64,000 bases of DNA from Shewanella canadensis (lineage in GTDB: Bacteria > Pseudomonadota > Gammaproteobacteria > Enterobacterales > Shewanellaceae). Where the stretch lies: positions 1 through 64,000 of the forward strand of contig NZ_RXNU01000013.1 of the NCBI RefSeq assembly GCF_003966225.1. Direction: 5' to 3'. Under the pieces are notes generated by a model. The model did not search any database. It was not told where the DNA came from and saw only the letters and a program-made list of their open reading frames with translations. This document shows, piece by piece, positions 52,734-62,007 of the stretch. Position 1 is the first letter of the stretch, and every line of letters begins with the position of its first letter. The translations under genes were made by a program, and so were the position numbers.

Positions 52734-52866
52734 ATAGCGAAGCGTCGTCTTGGCTTCACCAGCCTCGCCCCTAGAACCTGAAACCTCGAATCTCGAATCA
52801 ATAGCGAAGCGTCGTCTTAGCTTTACCAGCCTCGCACCTCGTCCCTAAAACCTAGAACCTAGAACC
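52734..52866. repeat. 67-bp tandem duplication with heptamer repeats
   Basis: ATAGCGAAGCGTCGTCTT begins at 52734 and again at 52801, each followed by (G/A)GCTT(C/T)ACCAGCCTCGC. Between them lie two CTCGAAT heptamers, and after the second copy lie CTAGAAC heptamers (52849-52866). Confidence 0.85.
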
Positions 52867-52871
52867 TTCAG

Positions 52872-53777
52872 TTAAGAGGGATTCCACAGCAACTGTCCAC
52901 AGTCAGTCAGATCATATCCACCTAAAGTGGCGGCCAGTTGGCGTGTTTGGCTGCTGGCAAGCATATCGAACAGATGCTGTAGCTGGCGGCGGAAGTAGAT
53001 CCCTTGTGGCATGACGAAGTCGAAGGATTCGGTGATCAGCGGAATAAAGCTGAGGCCACTCTCCATGGCAACCGATTTGCAGCCGAAACCGATATCGGCA
53101 TCGCCACGAGCGATAAAGGCGGCGAGTTCACGCTCGCTGTAGGCGGTGACATTGGCGTTAAGATGAGACAGGGCGGCGCCCTGCTTCATTAGCCAATGTT
53201 CCAGATGTTGTTGACTGCCTGCACCAGCCTGTCTGTCGACCCAACGCCAGGGCAGCGAGACAATCTTCTCCTCCTCCTGACATTGTTGCAGCATATCGTT
53301 GCGCACCATCAGCCCCTGCTTACGGGTATAGCCGTGAACCATGACCCACTGTTGGTGGTTGGCATAGCCCTTAAGCAGTGCCGGGTGGCGAATGTTACGT
53401 TCATCGACGCTGCCCCAGTGCAGTGTGCAGACATCGGCATAGCCGCGGGACAAGAGATCTAAGCCCATTCGTGAACCGGTCGAGCTGTAACTGATCAAGT
53501 CGCTCTTACCAATCTGAGTCATCAAGCGGGAGACCAGCATAGACAGCAGAGGGTCGTCGCTGCCGGTGATGTGCATACGATCTGACAGCATGCCGCTGTG
53601 GCAAGAGTCCATGATCCAGCGATCGATCAGAATCTTAGGAAACAGCCATTTACCCGTGATTTTAGTCGCGGGTAAGACTCTGTCGTTCGCCATGGCATAG
53701 ACCTTTTTTTCATTAAGATCTAAATACTCAGCGACCTGTTTTGCGCTCATATAGACGAGTTCGCTTGGTTCTGTCAT
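52872..53777 (-). CDS. HTH and periplasmic-binding-protein-like regulator of the fdh locus
   Basis: A 301-residue cytosolic regulator. Residues about 8-60 form an excisionase-type helix-turn-helix (YMSAKQVAEYLDLNEKKVYAMANDRVLPATKITGKWLFPK). Residues about 75-300 resemble molybdate-type substrate-binding domains (LISYSSTGSRMGLDLLSRGYADVCTLHW, YTRKQGLMVRNDM, FIARGDADIGFGCKSVA). Such proteins are thought to sense a molybdenum- or tungsten-related ligand, or formate, and are common next to fdhD; here it is 88 bases downstream of fdhD. It may bind the palindrome at 54854-54870. Confidence 0.82.
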   Translation of the reverse strand: MTEPSELVYMSAKQVAEYLDLNEKKVYAMANDRVLPATKITGKWLFPKILIDRWIMDSCHSGMLSDRMHITGSDDPLLSMLVSRLMTQIGKSDLISYSSTGSRMGLDLLSRGYADVCTLHWGSVDERNIRHPALLKGYANHQQWVMVHGYTRKQGLMVRNDMLQQCQEEEKIVSLPWRWVDRQAGAGSQQHLEHWLMKQGAALSHLNANVTAYSERELAAFIARGDADIGFGCKSVAMESGLSFIPLITESFDFVMPQGIYFRRQLQHLFDMLASSQTRQLAATLGGYDLTDCGQLLWNPS

Positions 53778-53864
53778 TGCTGTTCCTTACGGAAGAGTTC
53801 TACGGGAGAACTCCTGAAAATATATTTTATCGTGTTCAAACTGGTATCCGTTAACTCGTTTCTG

Positions 53865-54752
53865 TTAACTGGTTTTAGCCGGGCGTTTAGGTGGCATCGC
53901 ATCGAGTTCGACATTTTCGGCGCCATGGTAGATGAGGAAGTGCTTGCCTTTTGCCCTGGCAATCATGGTGATGCCGAGTTTCTGTGCCAGTTCCAGTCCC
54001 ATCTGAGTTGCGCCGCTGCGTGACAGCACGATGGGAATGCCCATCTTAGCCACTTTTATCACCATCTCTGAGGTCAATCGCCCTGTGGTGTAAAAGAGTT
54101 TGTTATTGCCTGTGTCTTGCTTCAACCACATCTCACCGGCGAGCGTATCTACCGCATTATGGCGACCCACATCTTCGACAAAATCGACGATTTGATCGTC
54201 CTGACACAGTCCACAACCATGAACCGCGCCAGCATTCTTGTAGGTTTCATTATAAGTGCTGATATTTTTCAGCAGGCTATAGATCATGCTCTGTTTGAGT
54301 TGAGGTTGAGGCAGAACGATATCATCGAGTCCATCCATGAAGCCGCCGTAAACCGTGCCCTGACCACAGCCTGTGGTGACTGTTTTTTCAGAGAGTTTCT
54401 CCTCTAAGTCAGCCGTACTTTCCGATGTGATAATGGCTGCCGAGTTCACATCCCAGTCAACAATCACAGACTCTAATTGCTTAAGGTCGGAGATGAAGCC
54501 TTGGTTTTTCAGATATCCCAGCGCAAGGGATTCGGCTCGGGCACCTAAAGTCATCAAGGTAACGATAGGGCGCCAGTTGAGGTAGACAGTCAGCGGGCGT
54601 TCGCAAGCAATATGCTTCTCGACTCGTTCTCCATTCTCATCTATGGCGTTAACGGCAATGGTTAGCGGCACAGTGGTATCGGTTTTAATTAAGCTGGGTT
54701 TGTGCTGGCTCAAGGCTGGACACTCATTTTGAACATTCGATGGAGAGAGCAT
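53865..54752 (-). CDS. fdhD: Formate dehydrogenase accessory sulfurtransferase FdhD
   Basis: A 295-residue FdhD. ERPLTVYLNWRPIVTLMTLG, then LGYLKNQGFISDLKQL, VEDVGRHNAVDTLAGEMWL and GRLTSEMVIKVAKMGIPIVLSRSGAT are the family blocks. FdhD passes sulfur from IscS to the molybdenum cofactor, essential for formate dehydrogenase activity. The E. coli catalytic motif CxxC is here CGQG (cysteine 129 without its partner), while a new pair C180-GL-C183 appears in VHGCGLCQ. It diverges from the DUF3305 gene, and the palindrome and sigma-54 site lie between. Confidence 0.9.
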   Translation of the reverse strand: MLSPSNVQNECPALSQHKPSLIKTDTTVPLTIAVNAIDENGERVEKHIACERPLTVYLNWRPIVTLMTLGARAESLALGYLKNQGFISDLKQLESVIVDWDVNSAAIITSESTADLEEKLSEKTVTTGCGQGTVYGGFMDGLDDIVLPQPQLKQSMIYSLLKNISTYNETYKNAGAVHGCGLCQDDQIVDFVEDVGRHNAVDTLAGEMWLKQDTGNNKLFYTTGRLTSEMVIKVAKMGIPIVLSRSGATQMGLELAQKLGITMIARAKGKHFLIYHGAENVELDAMPPKRPAKTS

Positions 54753-54853
54753 AGCAATAATTGTACCTAGGTTTGGATTCCTCGCCCCAATGCGTGATCT
54801 CTCTCATTCTACGTTTCGAAAGCGTCCTTTTATGTCCTAACCTGAATTGCATA

Positions 54854-54870
54854 TAGGACAAATTGTCCTA
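54854..54870. promoter_or_regulatory. Candidate operator between fdhD and the fdh operon
   Basis: TAGGACAAATTGTCCTA is a 17-base perfect palindrome. An additional half-site ATGTCCTAA lies about 20 bases upstream. It lies 50 bases ahead of the sigma-54 type promoter, the distance at which an enhancer-binding activator or a repressor of fdhD could act. The binding protein is not known; the HTH regulator next to fdhD is the obvious candidate. Confidence 0.6.
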
Positions 54871-54920
54871 ATCTTAGTCGGGAATTGATGATCTAGCTCA
54901 AGTTATCTCAACCTTTAGGC

Positions 54921-54935
54921 TGGCATGTATATTGC
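54921..54935 (+). promoter_or_regulatory. Sigma-54 type (-24/-12) promoter for the fdh operon
   Basis: TGGCATGTATATTGC has the conserved GG and GC dinucleotides at correct spacing (TGGCAT-N5-TTGC). It ends 71 bases upstream of the first ATG at 55006. E. coli formate-responsive genes are also sigma-54 dependent. Confidence 0.72.
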
Positions 54936-55005
54936 TTTACTAGGGATAGAGTTCTTTAGCTGGCCTGTCATCTCGACACGCCTCTACAGGCAAGACGGAG
55001 ACTAA

Positions 55006-55476
55006 ATGCAACATACCGAAAGCCAATGGCCTATGCACGTTTCTCTTAAAAAAGTAGAGAAACAAGTTGGACGCTGGACCTCTGTGACTTGGGAGCTGGA
55101 TCAGATATTACCGGCGACTCACCAGGCACCGGAAGGCGCCAAAGTCGTAGTGCTTGAACTACATAAAGATGAGCGCGCGAGTTACCGTTTAAATCTGGAT
55201 ATGGACAACGCCATGTTGTACATCGTCTGTGATGAGCTGGAGGATGGAACCTGGGTTCCGGCTGCGGTCTCTGCCGATCAGAATGTCGCCGCAGGTTGCC
55301 TCGAAGGTGACACGCCAGTACTTAACCTGCTAATGCCTGGTGCTATCGCATGTTGGATCGAAGCCTTTATTACCCGTCACGGTGAGGTTGAGATCTGCGC
55401 CCATCGTCGTAAGCATGTAAATCGCCGCAAGAATGAAGGTCCAAGTAACAATAATAACTTTGGGCAGAGAAACTGA
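55006..55476 (+). CDS. DUF3305 domain protein (formate dehydrogenase accessory)
   Basis: A 156-residue cytosolic protein. WPMHVSLKKVEKQVGRWTSVTWELDQILP and HKDERASYRLNLDMDNAMLYIVCDELEDGTWVPAAVSADQNVA match DUF3305 proteins, which are found with DUF3306 in fdh loci. The function is unknown; a role in maturation is inferred from context. Its stop overlaps the DUF3306 start (TGATG). It is the first gene after the sigma-54 promoter. Confidence 0.88.
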   Translation: MQHTESQWPMHVSLKKVEKQVGRWTSVTWELDQILPATHQAPEGAKVVVLELHKDERASYRLNLDMDNAMLYIVCDELEDGTWVPAAVSADQNVAAGCLEGDTPVLNLLMPGAIACWIEAFITRHGEVEICAHRRKHVNRRKNEGPSNNNNFGQRN

Positions 55477-56099
55477 TGAGCGATAAACCTAGCGGATTAC
55501 TTTCGCGTTGGAACCTTCGCCGCCAGCAGGTGGCCGATGAGCAAGAAGCGGAAAAAAAAGCACTGGAGACTGCAGAGCAAGCCGAAGCATCAATCCAGGA
55601 AACTTCGCTTGAAGGCTCTTCGTTTCAAGATGCGTCGACTGAGGCATCGGCAGAGTCCCAAGCGGAAGATAAAATTCTTTCTGCCGAGGAGTTACCGGAT
55701 CCCGAAAAGATTGAGGTGGGTGGCAGCTTCGCGAGTTTTATGGCCGACAACGTCGACCCCACCGCTAAGGCCGCAGCGCTGAAAGCCCTCTGGAAACAGC
55801 CGCAATACAGTGAGATTGATGGTCTGCTCGAATACGCCCTCGACTACAGTAACCAGCCTAAGTTGACACCAGAGCACTCAGCCGAAATCGCCAAGAAAAT
55901 TTTCCGTCATGTCACTAAGGACAAGGAAGAGGAGCAAGAGGGCGAAGAGACATTGACTGCCAAACTTGATACCCAAGCGGAGGAGATAGCGGCTCATTCA
56001 GGTGAAGAAGTAAGCGGGGACATTTTGGACGTCCAGAGTGATGACTTGACCCAAAATGAACCACAAAAGCAAGATGAATCCAAGGTGACGGTTTCTTAA
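55476..56099 (+). CDS. DUF3306 domain protein (formate dehydrogenase accessory)
   Basis: A 207-residue acidic protein. FLSRWNLRRQQV (here LLSRWNLRRQQVADEQ) opens the domain. FASFMADNVDPTAKAAALKALWKQPQYSEIDGLLEYALDYS is the conserved core at about 90-135. The rest is low-complexity and Glu/Ala/Ser-rich, so it is likely flexible. The start overlaps the DUF3305 stop, so translation is coupled. A gap of 227 bases without a gene follows. Confidence 0.88.
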   Translation: MSDKPSGLLSRWNLRRQQVADEQEAEKKALETAEQAEASIQETSLEGSSFQDASTEASAESQAEDKILSAEELPDPEKIEVGGSFASFMADNVDPTAKAAALKALWKQPQYSEIDGLLEYALDYSNQPKLTPEHSAEIAKKIFRHVTKDKEEEQEGEETLTAKLDTQAEEIAAHSGEEVSGDILDVQSDDLTQNEPQKQDESKVTVS

Positions 56100-56326
56100 C
56101 GTTATTTTAGAGAAGTTTAATAACCATAATTTTGGTATGTGAATTGCTGTAGATAGGGCTATATAAAGTTTGCAGATAAAAGCAGACATAGAAAGCCAGC
56201 AGATGAATATAGGTAAAGCTAGCGTAGATTTAACATAGCGCACTTAAAAGGTTTCCCTGATGAATTGGGAGAAACAGATAGCAACCTAGCTGACAGCAAC
56301 AGCCAAATACTGTTCAGGAACGCAAC

Positions 56327-58018
56327 GTGAGCAAAAATTTGAATAATGATACCCAGGTTGAACTCAAAGCAGTTCGACAGCAGGTGTTGGCCAATACTCA
56401 GATCCTTCAGAATCTGATCCCGCCAACCGTAAGTTATACCACCGAAGGGAACGTGCTAATCATAGGGCCGGAAGATCTGGCTCGTTTAGCGGCGGACAAA
56501 TTGTCTAATATGGGCAAGCTTGCCATCTTGGCTAATGAGTCAATCACCAGTCAGGATGAAGCGCACCTCGAAAAGGTCATGAGCTCGGCTGAAAATGTTG
56601 AGAGCTTTTACAATAAACTCATTGAGATTAAAGGTTTCCTCGGCCAGTTTCAGGTTAAGGTCGACTCAGGTTCAGACGAGGCTTCTGATGCCAACGCCGT
56701 TGAACTTAGTATGGTGGCGATACGTAAAGCCCACTTCGATCTTATCCTGGATTTGAGCCAATCGCCTTGCATCAACCTTGAGATGCTACCCGCTGGATAC
56801 TTCTACGTCGGGCAGGATGAGGCTAAGTTAGCCGACGCCATCGCCCAACTTCCCGATCTGATAGGTGAGTTTGATAAGCCACGCTACGTTAAGGTGAATA
56901 GTGAGATCTGTGCTCACAACCGTAATGGTATCGATGGTTGTAACCGCTGCCTGAACTTCTGTCCTGCCGATGCGATTCAAAGTATCGACAAGATGATCGA
57001 AATTGACCCTTATCTGTGCCACGGTGCCGGCAGTTGTACCAATGCGTGTCCAACGGGCGCCATCAGTTATGATCTGCCAACGCCGCAAGCCCTGCACTCT
57101 TATCTGCATAAGTTAGTGACTCGTTTTCGTGAGCAAGCGCAAACGGCGCCGGTTATCCTTTTCCATGATGAAGCGAACGGTGCCGCACTCGTCGGTGCCG
57201 ATCTACCGGGAGCCGTCATTCCCGTTGCTCTGGAAGAGATAACGGTTGCAAGCATGGATCACTGGATGTCATCTCTTGCCTGGGGAGCACGTCAAATTTT
57301 GGTGTTAAACACCGAAGCGACGGCGCCGACTCTGACGCAGATGCTGAAAGGTGAACATAAGTTAGCCAACGATATCTTAGATGAGATGGGCCAACCACAG
57401 CGTATCTCAGTTATCGATGAGTCGAGCATAGGTGATCTTGCCGCACTGTTGGAAACCAGTTCGAACTGGCCAGTGATTGTTCCCGGTGAGTTTGCTGCCA
57501 CGACAAAGCGTAACACCCTGTATGCGGCTATTGACCATCTCAATGAGCAGGCGGCGTCGGTGGATACCTGCTTGAGCCAAAGCAATATTCCTTACGGTAT
57601 CGTCAGCATCAACAGCGACAAATGTACCTTATGTCTCTCTTGTGTTTCAACGTGTCCGACTCAGGCATTAACCGATGGTGGTGATAAACCTGCGTTACAT
57701 TTCGTTGAGCAAGATTGTGTGCAATGTGGTCTGTGCGAGTCGGCTTGTCCCGAGAAGGTGATCAGCCTGACACCGCAAATGAATTTTGATAAAGCGCAGC
57801 GTCAGCAGCGTCAAACCTTGAAAGAGGAAGCCCCATTCGATTGTATTCGTTGTGGTACCCCTTTCGCCACCCAATCCATGGTGCAACGGATGCTGGAAGT
57901 CGTCGGTGGCCACAGTGCCTTTAGCGCTAACATCGAACGATTAAAGATGTGTAGCGACTGCCGGGTAAAAGATATGTTTGAAGACATCCTTCAAGATCCT
58001 GAACAGCAACTGCGATAA
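56327..58018 (+). CDS. 4Fe-4S accessory protein of the formate dehydrogenase locus
   Basis: A 563-residue protein with a pair of ferredoxin-like cluster regions. The first (CNRCLNFCP at about 205-213 and CHGAGSCTNACP at 231-242) and second (CTLCLSCVSTCP at 432-443 and CVQCGLCESACP at 464-475) each fit two 4Fe-4S clusters. A further CIRC...CSDC set lies near the C terminus. The middle resembles the HdrA/MvhD-type or oxidoreductase scaffold but I cannot name it. The start is GTG 56327. It may relay electrons or aid assembly. It is 11 bases ahead of the TorD-family gene. Confidence 0.8.
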   Translation: MSKNLNNDTQVELKAVRQQVLANTQILQNLIPPTVSYTTEGNVLIIGPEDLARLAADKLSNMGKLAILANESITSQDEAHLEKVMSSAENVESFYNKLIEIKGFLGQFQVKVDSGSDEASDANAVELSMVAIRKAHFDLILDLSQSPCINLEMLPAGYFYVGQDEAKLADAIAQLPDLIGEFDKPRYVKVNSEICAHNRNGIDGCNRCLNFCPADAIQSIDKMIEIDPYLCHGAGSCTNACPTGAISYDLPTPQALHSYLHKLVTRFREQAQTAPVILFHDEANGAALVGADLPGAVIPVALEEITVASMDHWMSSLAWGARQILVLNTEATAPTLTQMLKGEHKLANDILDEMGQPQRISVIDESSIGDLAALLETSSNWPVIVPGEFAATTKRNTLYAAIDHLNEQAASVDTCLSQSNIPYGIVSINSDKCTLCLSCVSTCPTQALTDGGDKPALHFVEQDCVQCGLCESACPEKVISLTPQMNFDKAQRQQRQTLKEEAPFDCIRCGTPFATQSMVQRMLEVVGGHSAFSANIERLKMCSDCRVKDMFEDILQDPEQQLR

Positions 58019-58028
58019 GAGTTTAGCT

Positions 58029-58709
58029 ATGACCGAATTAGTAAGAGAAGTATCAGAAAACGATCAGTTAAGAGCCGACATCTATCAGCTTTTGGCAGCA
58101 CTACTGCGTAGTCAGCCAAGCGCTGAGTTATTGCAATTTTTAACCAATCTTGAAGTCGATGCACAAGACGATAGCGAGATGACTAAGGCTTGGTTATCAC
58201 TGAAATTAGCGGCTAATCAGTTTACCAGTGAGCAGCTTGAAGAGGAGTATTTCAACATCTTCTATGGCGTAGGCAGCGGTGAAATTATGCCTTATGGCAG
58301 CTGGTTTATGACGGGGTCATTGATGGACAAGCCATTAGCCCTATTACGTCAAGACCTTCAGCAGTTAGGTTTCGAGCGCGAAGAGGATGTCAAAGAGCCT
58401 GAAGATCACGTTGCTGCACTATGTGAAGTGATGGGCACCTTGATTCTTGAAGCACCGGGCTATCGTCAGTTGGCCTTCTATCAGCGCCATATCGGTAGCT
58501 GGATTGAGCGCTTCTGCACTAACTTAGCCAAAACACCGAGCGCCGCATTTTATGCGACCGTGGCTCAGTTGGCTAAGTCCTTCTTCGAGGTTGAGGCAAA
58601 CGAATTTGAGCAACTTCAATTGGACATCCCTGTGAATTGTCCCGGCTCTGAAGCTGAAAAAGTTGAAGCGGAAAAAATTGAACCTACTACCAGTGAGCTA
58701 GCTTCTTAA
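58029..58709 (+). CDS. TorD/DmsD-family molybdoenzyme chaperone
   Basis: A 226-residue helical protein. LRADIYQLLAALLRSQPS at the N terminus and EEYFNIFYGVGSGEIMPYGSWFMTGSLMDKPLALLR with EPEDHVAALCEVMGTLI are TorD-family features. Such chaperones bind the Tat signal of a molybdoenzyme and keep it cofactor-ready; its likely client is the FdhA at 59131. I chose ATG 58029; the open frame extends back into the previous gene. The acidic C-terminal tail (EKVEAEKIEPTTSE) is variable. Confidence 0.88.
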   Translation: MTELVREVSENDQLRADIYQLLAALLRSQPSAELLQFLTNLEVDAQDDSEMTKAWLSLKLAANQFTSEQLEEEYFNIFYGVGSGEIMPYGSWFMTGSLMDKPLALLRQDLQQLGFEREEDVKEPEDHVAALCEVMGTLILEAPGYRQLAFYQRHIGSWIERFCTNLAKTPSAAFYATVAQLAKSFFEVEANEFEQLQLDIPVNCPGSEAEKVEAEKIEPTTSELAS

Positions 58710-58739
58710 GTAGTGAGCTGGTTATGGGTTGAACATGAG

Positions 58740-58822
58740 CATCAACTTGAGGTGAGTTTGAAGGTTAAGCCACCGTGTTAAAAGCAAACAAGTTGATGTT
58801 ATAAAATCGAGGGTTCGCCCTC
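58740..58822 (+). promoter_or_regulatory. Inverted repeat and UUCG hairpin inside the fdh operon
   Basis: CATCAACTTG (58740-58749) and CAAGTTGATG (58789-58798) can pair across 39 bases. Just after comes GAGGG-TTCG-CCCTC (58809-58822), which in RNA would have an exceptionally stable UUCG tetraloop. They separate the accessory genes from the structural genes and may block exonucleases or partially terminate transcription. Confidence 0.5.
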
Positions 58823-58893
58823 AAAAGTAACCGGGTCATCGAGTCGTTGGCCCACATTTTAACGAAAATCTAAGCGAAAACTTAGGAGACACT

Positions 58894-59094
58894 ATGAAGA
58901 AGCAAGCTTCCGATATGGGTCGTCGTCAATTGCTAAAGGCATTGGCAGTCGGCAGTGCGGCTGGTGCAGTTGCAACTGTCAGTGGACAAGCTCTTGCCGC
59001 ATCACCAAGCGTTGAACCAACAACAGCTAAAGGTGATGGTTATCAAGAGACTGACCATGTTCGCAGTTATTACGCGTCATTACGTACCAAGTAA
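58894..59094 (+). CDS. Small Tat-signal protein of formate dehydrogenase (FdhX type)
   Basis: A 66-residue protein with a twin-arginine signal (GRRQLLKALAVGSAAGAVATV) cut near ALA-A. The mature part is only about 30 residues (PTTAKGDGYQETDHVRSYYASLRTK). It matches the short Tat-exported proteins found just upstream of fdhA in many proteobacteria; its role is not clear, perhaps a stabilising subunit. TTAGGAGA precedes the ATG. It is 36 bases ahead of fdhA. Confidence 0.85.
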   Translation: MKKQASDMGRRQLLKALAVGSAAGAVATVSGQALAASPSVEPTTAKGDGYQETDHVRSYYASLRTK

Positions 59095-59130
59095 TTACGC
59101 CATAAGTAAATAACATTAGGAGAGTGTGTG

Positions 59131-61980
59131 ATGCGATTAACCCGCAAAACAGACCAGGCTGAAACCGCTAAAAAGCCAGCCCTAGGTCTAAACCGTCGTC
59201 AGTTCCTTCAGTCTGCAGGTCTTGCAACTGGTGGTATTGCTGCGGCATCAATGCTTGGCGCAGGAATGATGCGTAAAGCTGAAGCTAAAGAAGTACCCCA
59301 TAATGCGCCAACTGAAATTAAGCGTACTATCTGTTCTCACTGTTCAGTAGGTTGTGGTATCTACGCCGAAGTACAAAATGGTGTCTGGACAGGTCAAGAG
59401 CCTGCATTCGATCACCCATTCAACGCCGGTGGTCACTGTGCCAAAGGTGCTGCCTTGCGTGAGCATGGCCATGGTGAGAAACGTCTTAAGTACCCAATGA
59501 AGCTGGAAGGCGGAAAGTGGAAGAAGATCTCTTGGGATCAGGCGATTGAAGAAGTGGGTGGAAAGGCATTGGATATCCGTAAGGAATCTGGTCCTGATTC
59601 AGTATTCTTCATGGGTAGTGCTAAGTTCTCAAACGAACAAGCGTATATGTACCGTAAATTCGCAGCGATGTGGGGCACGAACAATGTCGATCACTCAGCG
59701 CGTATTTGTCACTCTACCACTGTAGCCGGTGTTGCTAACACTTGGGGCTATGGTGCGCAAACTAACTCTTTCAACGATATCCGCAACGCAAAAGCGATGA
59801 TGTTCATCGGGTCTAACCCATGTGAAGCGCATCCGGTTGCTATGCAGCATATCCTTGAAGGTAAAGAACGCGGTGCGAAAATCATCGTCGTCGATCCTCG
59901 TTTCACCCGTACAGCAGCTAAGTCTGATGAGTACGTTCATATCCGCCCGGGTACAGATATTCCTTATATCTACGGTCTACTTTGGCACATCTTCGAAAAC
60001 AAGTGGGAAGATCAATCTTTCATCGACCAACGTGTATACGGCATGGAACGTATCCGCGAGGAAGCTGCTAAGTGGAATCCTGCCGAAGTTGAAAATGTGG
60101 CTGGTGTTCCTAAAGAGCAGATGTATCGCGTGGCTAAAATGCTGGCAGAGACTAAGCCTGGTACCGTAGTTTGGTGTATGGGTGGTACTCAGCATCACGT
60201 CGGTAATGCTAACACTCGTGCCTACTGTATCCTTCAGCTTGCTCTGGGGAACATGGGTGTTGCCGGTGGTGGTACTAATATCTTCCGTGGTCACGATAAC
60301 GTACAGGGCGCAACCGATTTTGGTCTGCTGTTTGATACGCTACCTGGCTACTACGGTCTTAAGACCGGCTCTTGGAAGCACTGGTGTAATGTTTGGGATC
60401 TGGATTATGAGTGGGTTAAGAACCGCTTCGATCAAGAGGAACATTTAGGTCAGGTTCCTATGAACTCGACCGGTATTCCATGTTCTCGCTGGCATGACGG
60501 TGTACTCGAAGACAAGTCTAAGATTGCACAGAAAGACAATATCCGCATGGCATTCTTCTGGGGTCAATCGGTTAACACTGAAACCCGTGGCCGTGAGGTG
60601 CGTGAAGCGCTGGATAAGATGGACACAGTCGTTGTTGTCGATCCGTTCCCGACTATGGCCGGTGTGATGCACAACCGTAAAGATGGCGTATATCTGCTGC
60701 CTGCATCGACTCAGTTTGAGACTTACGGTTCTGTTTCTGCATCTAACCGTTCACTGCAGTGGCGTACACAGGTTATCGAGCCATTGTTCGAGTCTAAGCC
60801 AGATCACGTGATCATGTACAAGCTTGCTAAGAAGTGGGGCATCGAGAAAGAGTTCTGTAAGCATATTAAGGTTAACGGCGATGAGCCATTGATTGAAGAT
60901 ATGACTCGCGAATTCAACAAAGGTATGTGGACCATCGGTTACACAGGCCAGAGTCCAGAGCGTTTGAAGATGCATCAGGAAAACTGGGGCACCTTCGATA
61001 TTAACTCGCTTGAAGCGCCAGGTGGCCCAGCTAAAGGTGAGACTTACGGTCTGCCTTGGCCTTGTTGGGGCACGCCAGAGATGAAACATCCTGGTTCACA
61101 GATTTTGTATCGTACAGGTCGTGAAGTGAAAAACGGCGGCGGTAATTTCCGTGCTCGTTATGGTGTTGAGCATAATGGTAATAACATCTTGGCCGAAGGC
61201 TCTTATCCTAAGGGTTCAGAGATCAAAGATGGTTACCCAGAGTTTACCGCAGACATGCTTAAGCAACTTGGCTGGTGGGATGATCTGACTCCTGAAGAGA
61301 AGAAGCACGCCGAAGGTAAAAACTGGAAGACTGATATCTCCGGTGGTATTCAGCGTGTGGCTATCAAGCATGGTTGTATGCCTTACGGTAACGCAAAAGC
61401 GCGTTGTATCGTTTGGAACTTCCCTGATGATATTCCATTGCACCGTGAGCCACTGTATACGCCTCGTCGTGACTTGGTATCTAAATACCCAACTTACGAA
61501 GACCGTATGGTTGCTCGTCTTCCTACCCTGTATAAGACAATTCAGGATCAGGACTTCGCTAAAGATTTCCCAATCGCATTGACCTCTGGTCGATTAGTGG
61601 AATTTGAAGGTGGTGGTGAAGAGACCCGTTCTAACCCTTGGTTAGCTGAACTTCAACAAGAGATGTTCATCGAAATCAGCCCGGGTGATGCGGCGGATCG
61701 TGGTCTTCGTGACGGTGACGATGTTTGGGTTCACAGTCCGGAAGGCGCAAAAATTAAAGTTCAGGCCATGGTAACTCCACGCGTGATTAATGGTGAGTGC
61801 TTTATGCCATACCACTTCGCGGGTGTATTCGAAGGTGAAAGCCTAGAGAAGAATTACCCTGAAGGCACAGTACCATATGTGATTGGCGAATCGGCTAACA
61901 CTGTATTGACCTACGGCTATGATGTTGTGACTCAGATGCAAGAGACTAAGTCTAGCTTGTGTCAGATCACCAAAGCCTAA
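59131..61980 (+). CDS. fdhA: Formate dehydrogenase catalytic subunit (molybdopterin, Tat-exported)
   Basis: A 949-residue periplasmic enzyme that oxidises formate to CO2. A Tat signal (NRRQFLQSAGLATGG) leads. The 4Fe-4S site is C68-x2-C71-x3-C75 and C103 (CSHCSVGC...GHCAKG). The metal ligand is cysteine 193 in SARICHSTTV, not selenocysteine. The bis-MGD domains continue with MFIGSNPCEAHPVAMQH and GRLVEFEGGGEETRSNPWLAELQ. ATG 59131 with GGAGAG upstream is preferred to the adjacent GTG. Electrons would pass to FdhB. Confidence 0.96.
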   Translation: MRLTRKTDQAETAKKPALGLNRRQFLQSAGLATGGIAAASMLGAGMMRKAEAKEVPHNAPTEIKRTICSHCSVGCGIYAEVQNGVWTGQEPAFDHPFNAGGHCAKGAALREHGHGEKRLKYPMKLEGGKWKKISWDQAIEEVGGKALDIRKESGPDSVFFMGSAKFSNEQAYMYRKFAAMWGTNNVDHSARICHSTTVAGVANTWGYGAQTNSFNDIRNAKAMMFIGSNPCEAHPVAMQHILEGKERGAKIIVVDPRFTRTAAKSDEYVHIRPGTDIPYIYGLLWHIFENKWEDQSFIDQRVYGMERIREEAAKWNPAEVENVAGVPKEQMYRVAKMLAETKPGTVVWCMGGTQHHVGNANTRAYCILQLALGNMGVAGGGTNIFRGHDNVQGATDFGLLFDTLPGYYGLKTGSWKHWCNVWDLDYEWVKNRFDQEEHLGQVPMNSTGIPCSRWHDGVLEDKSKIAQKDNIRMAFFWGQSVNTETRGREVREALDKMDTVVVVDPFPTMAGVMHNRKDGVYLLPASTQFETYGSVSASNRSLQWRTQVIEPLFESKPDHVIMYKLAKKWGIEKEFCKHIKVNGDEPLIEDMTREFNKGMWTIGYTGQSPERLKMHQENWGTFDINSLEAPGGPAKGETYGLPWPCWGTPEMKHPGSQILYRTGREVKNGGGNFRARYGVEHNGNNILAEGSYPKGSEIKDGYPEFTADMLKQLGWWDDLTPEEKKHAEGKNWKTDISGGIQRVAIKHGCMPYGNAKARCIVWNFPDDIPLHREPLYTPRRDLVSKYPTYEDRMVARLPTLYKTIQDQDFAKDFPIALTSGRLVEFEGGGEETRSNPWLAELQQEMFIEISPGDAADRGLRDGDDVWVHSPEGAKIKVQAMVTPRVINGECFMPYHFAGVFEGESLEKNYPEGTVPYVIGESANTVLTYGYDVVTQMQETKSSLCQITKA

Positions 61981-62007
61981 CTGAACTTGATGAGGAGATA
62001 AGCCATT

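Noticed and set aside
59131..61980. Selenocysteine in FdhA
   Set aside because: The metal-ligand codon at residue 193 is a cysteine codon, and there is no in-frame TGA.
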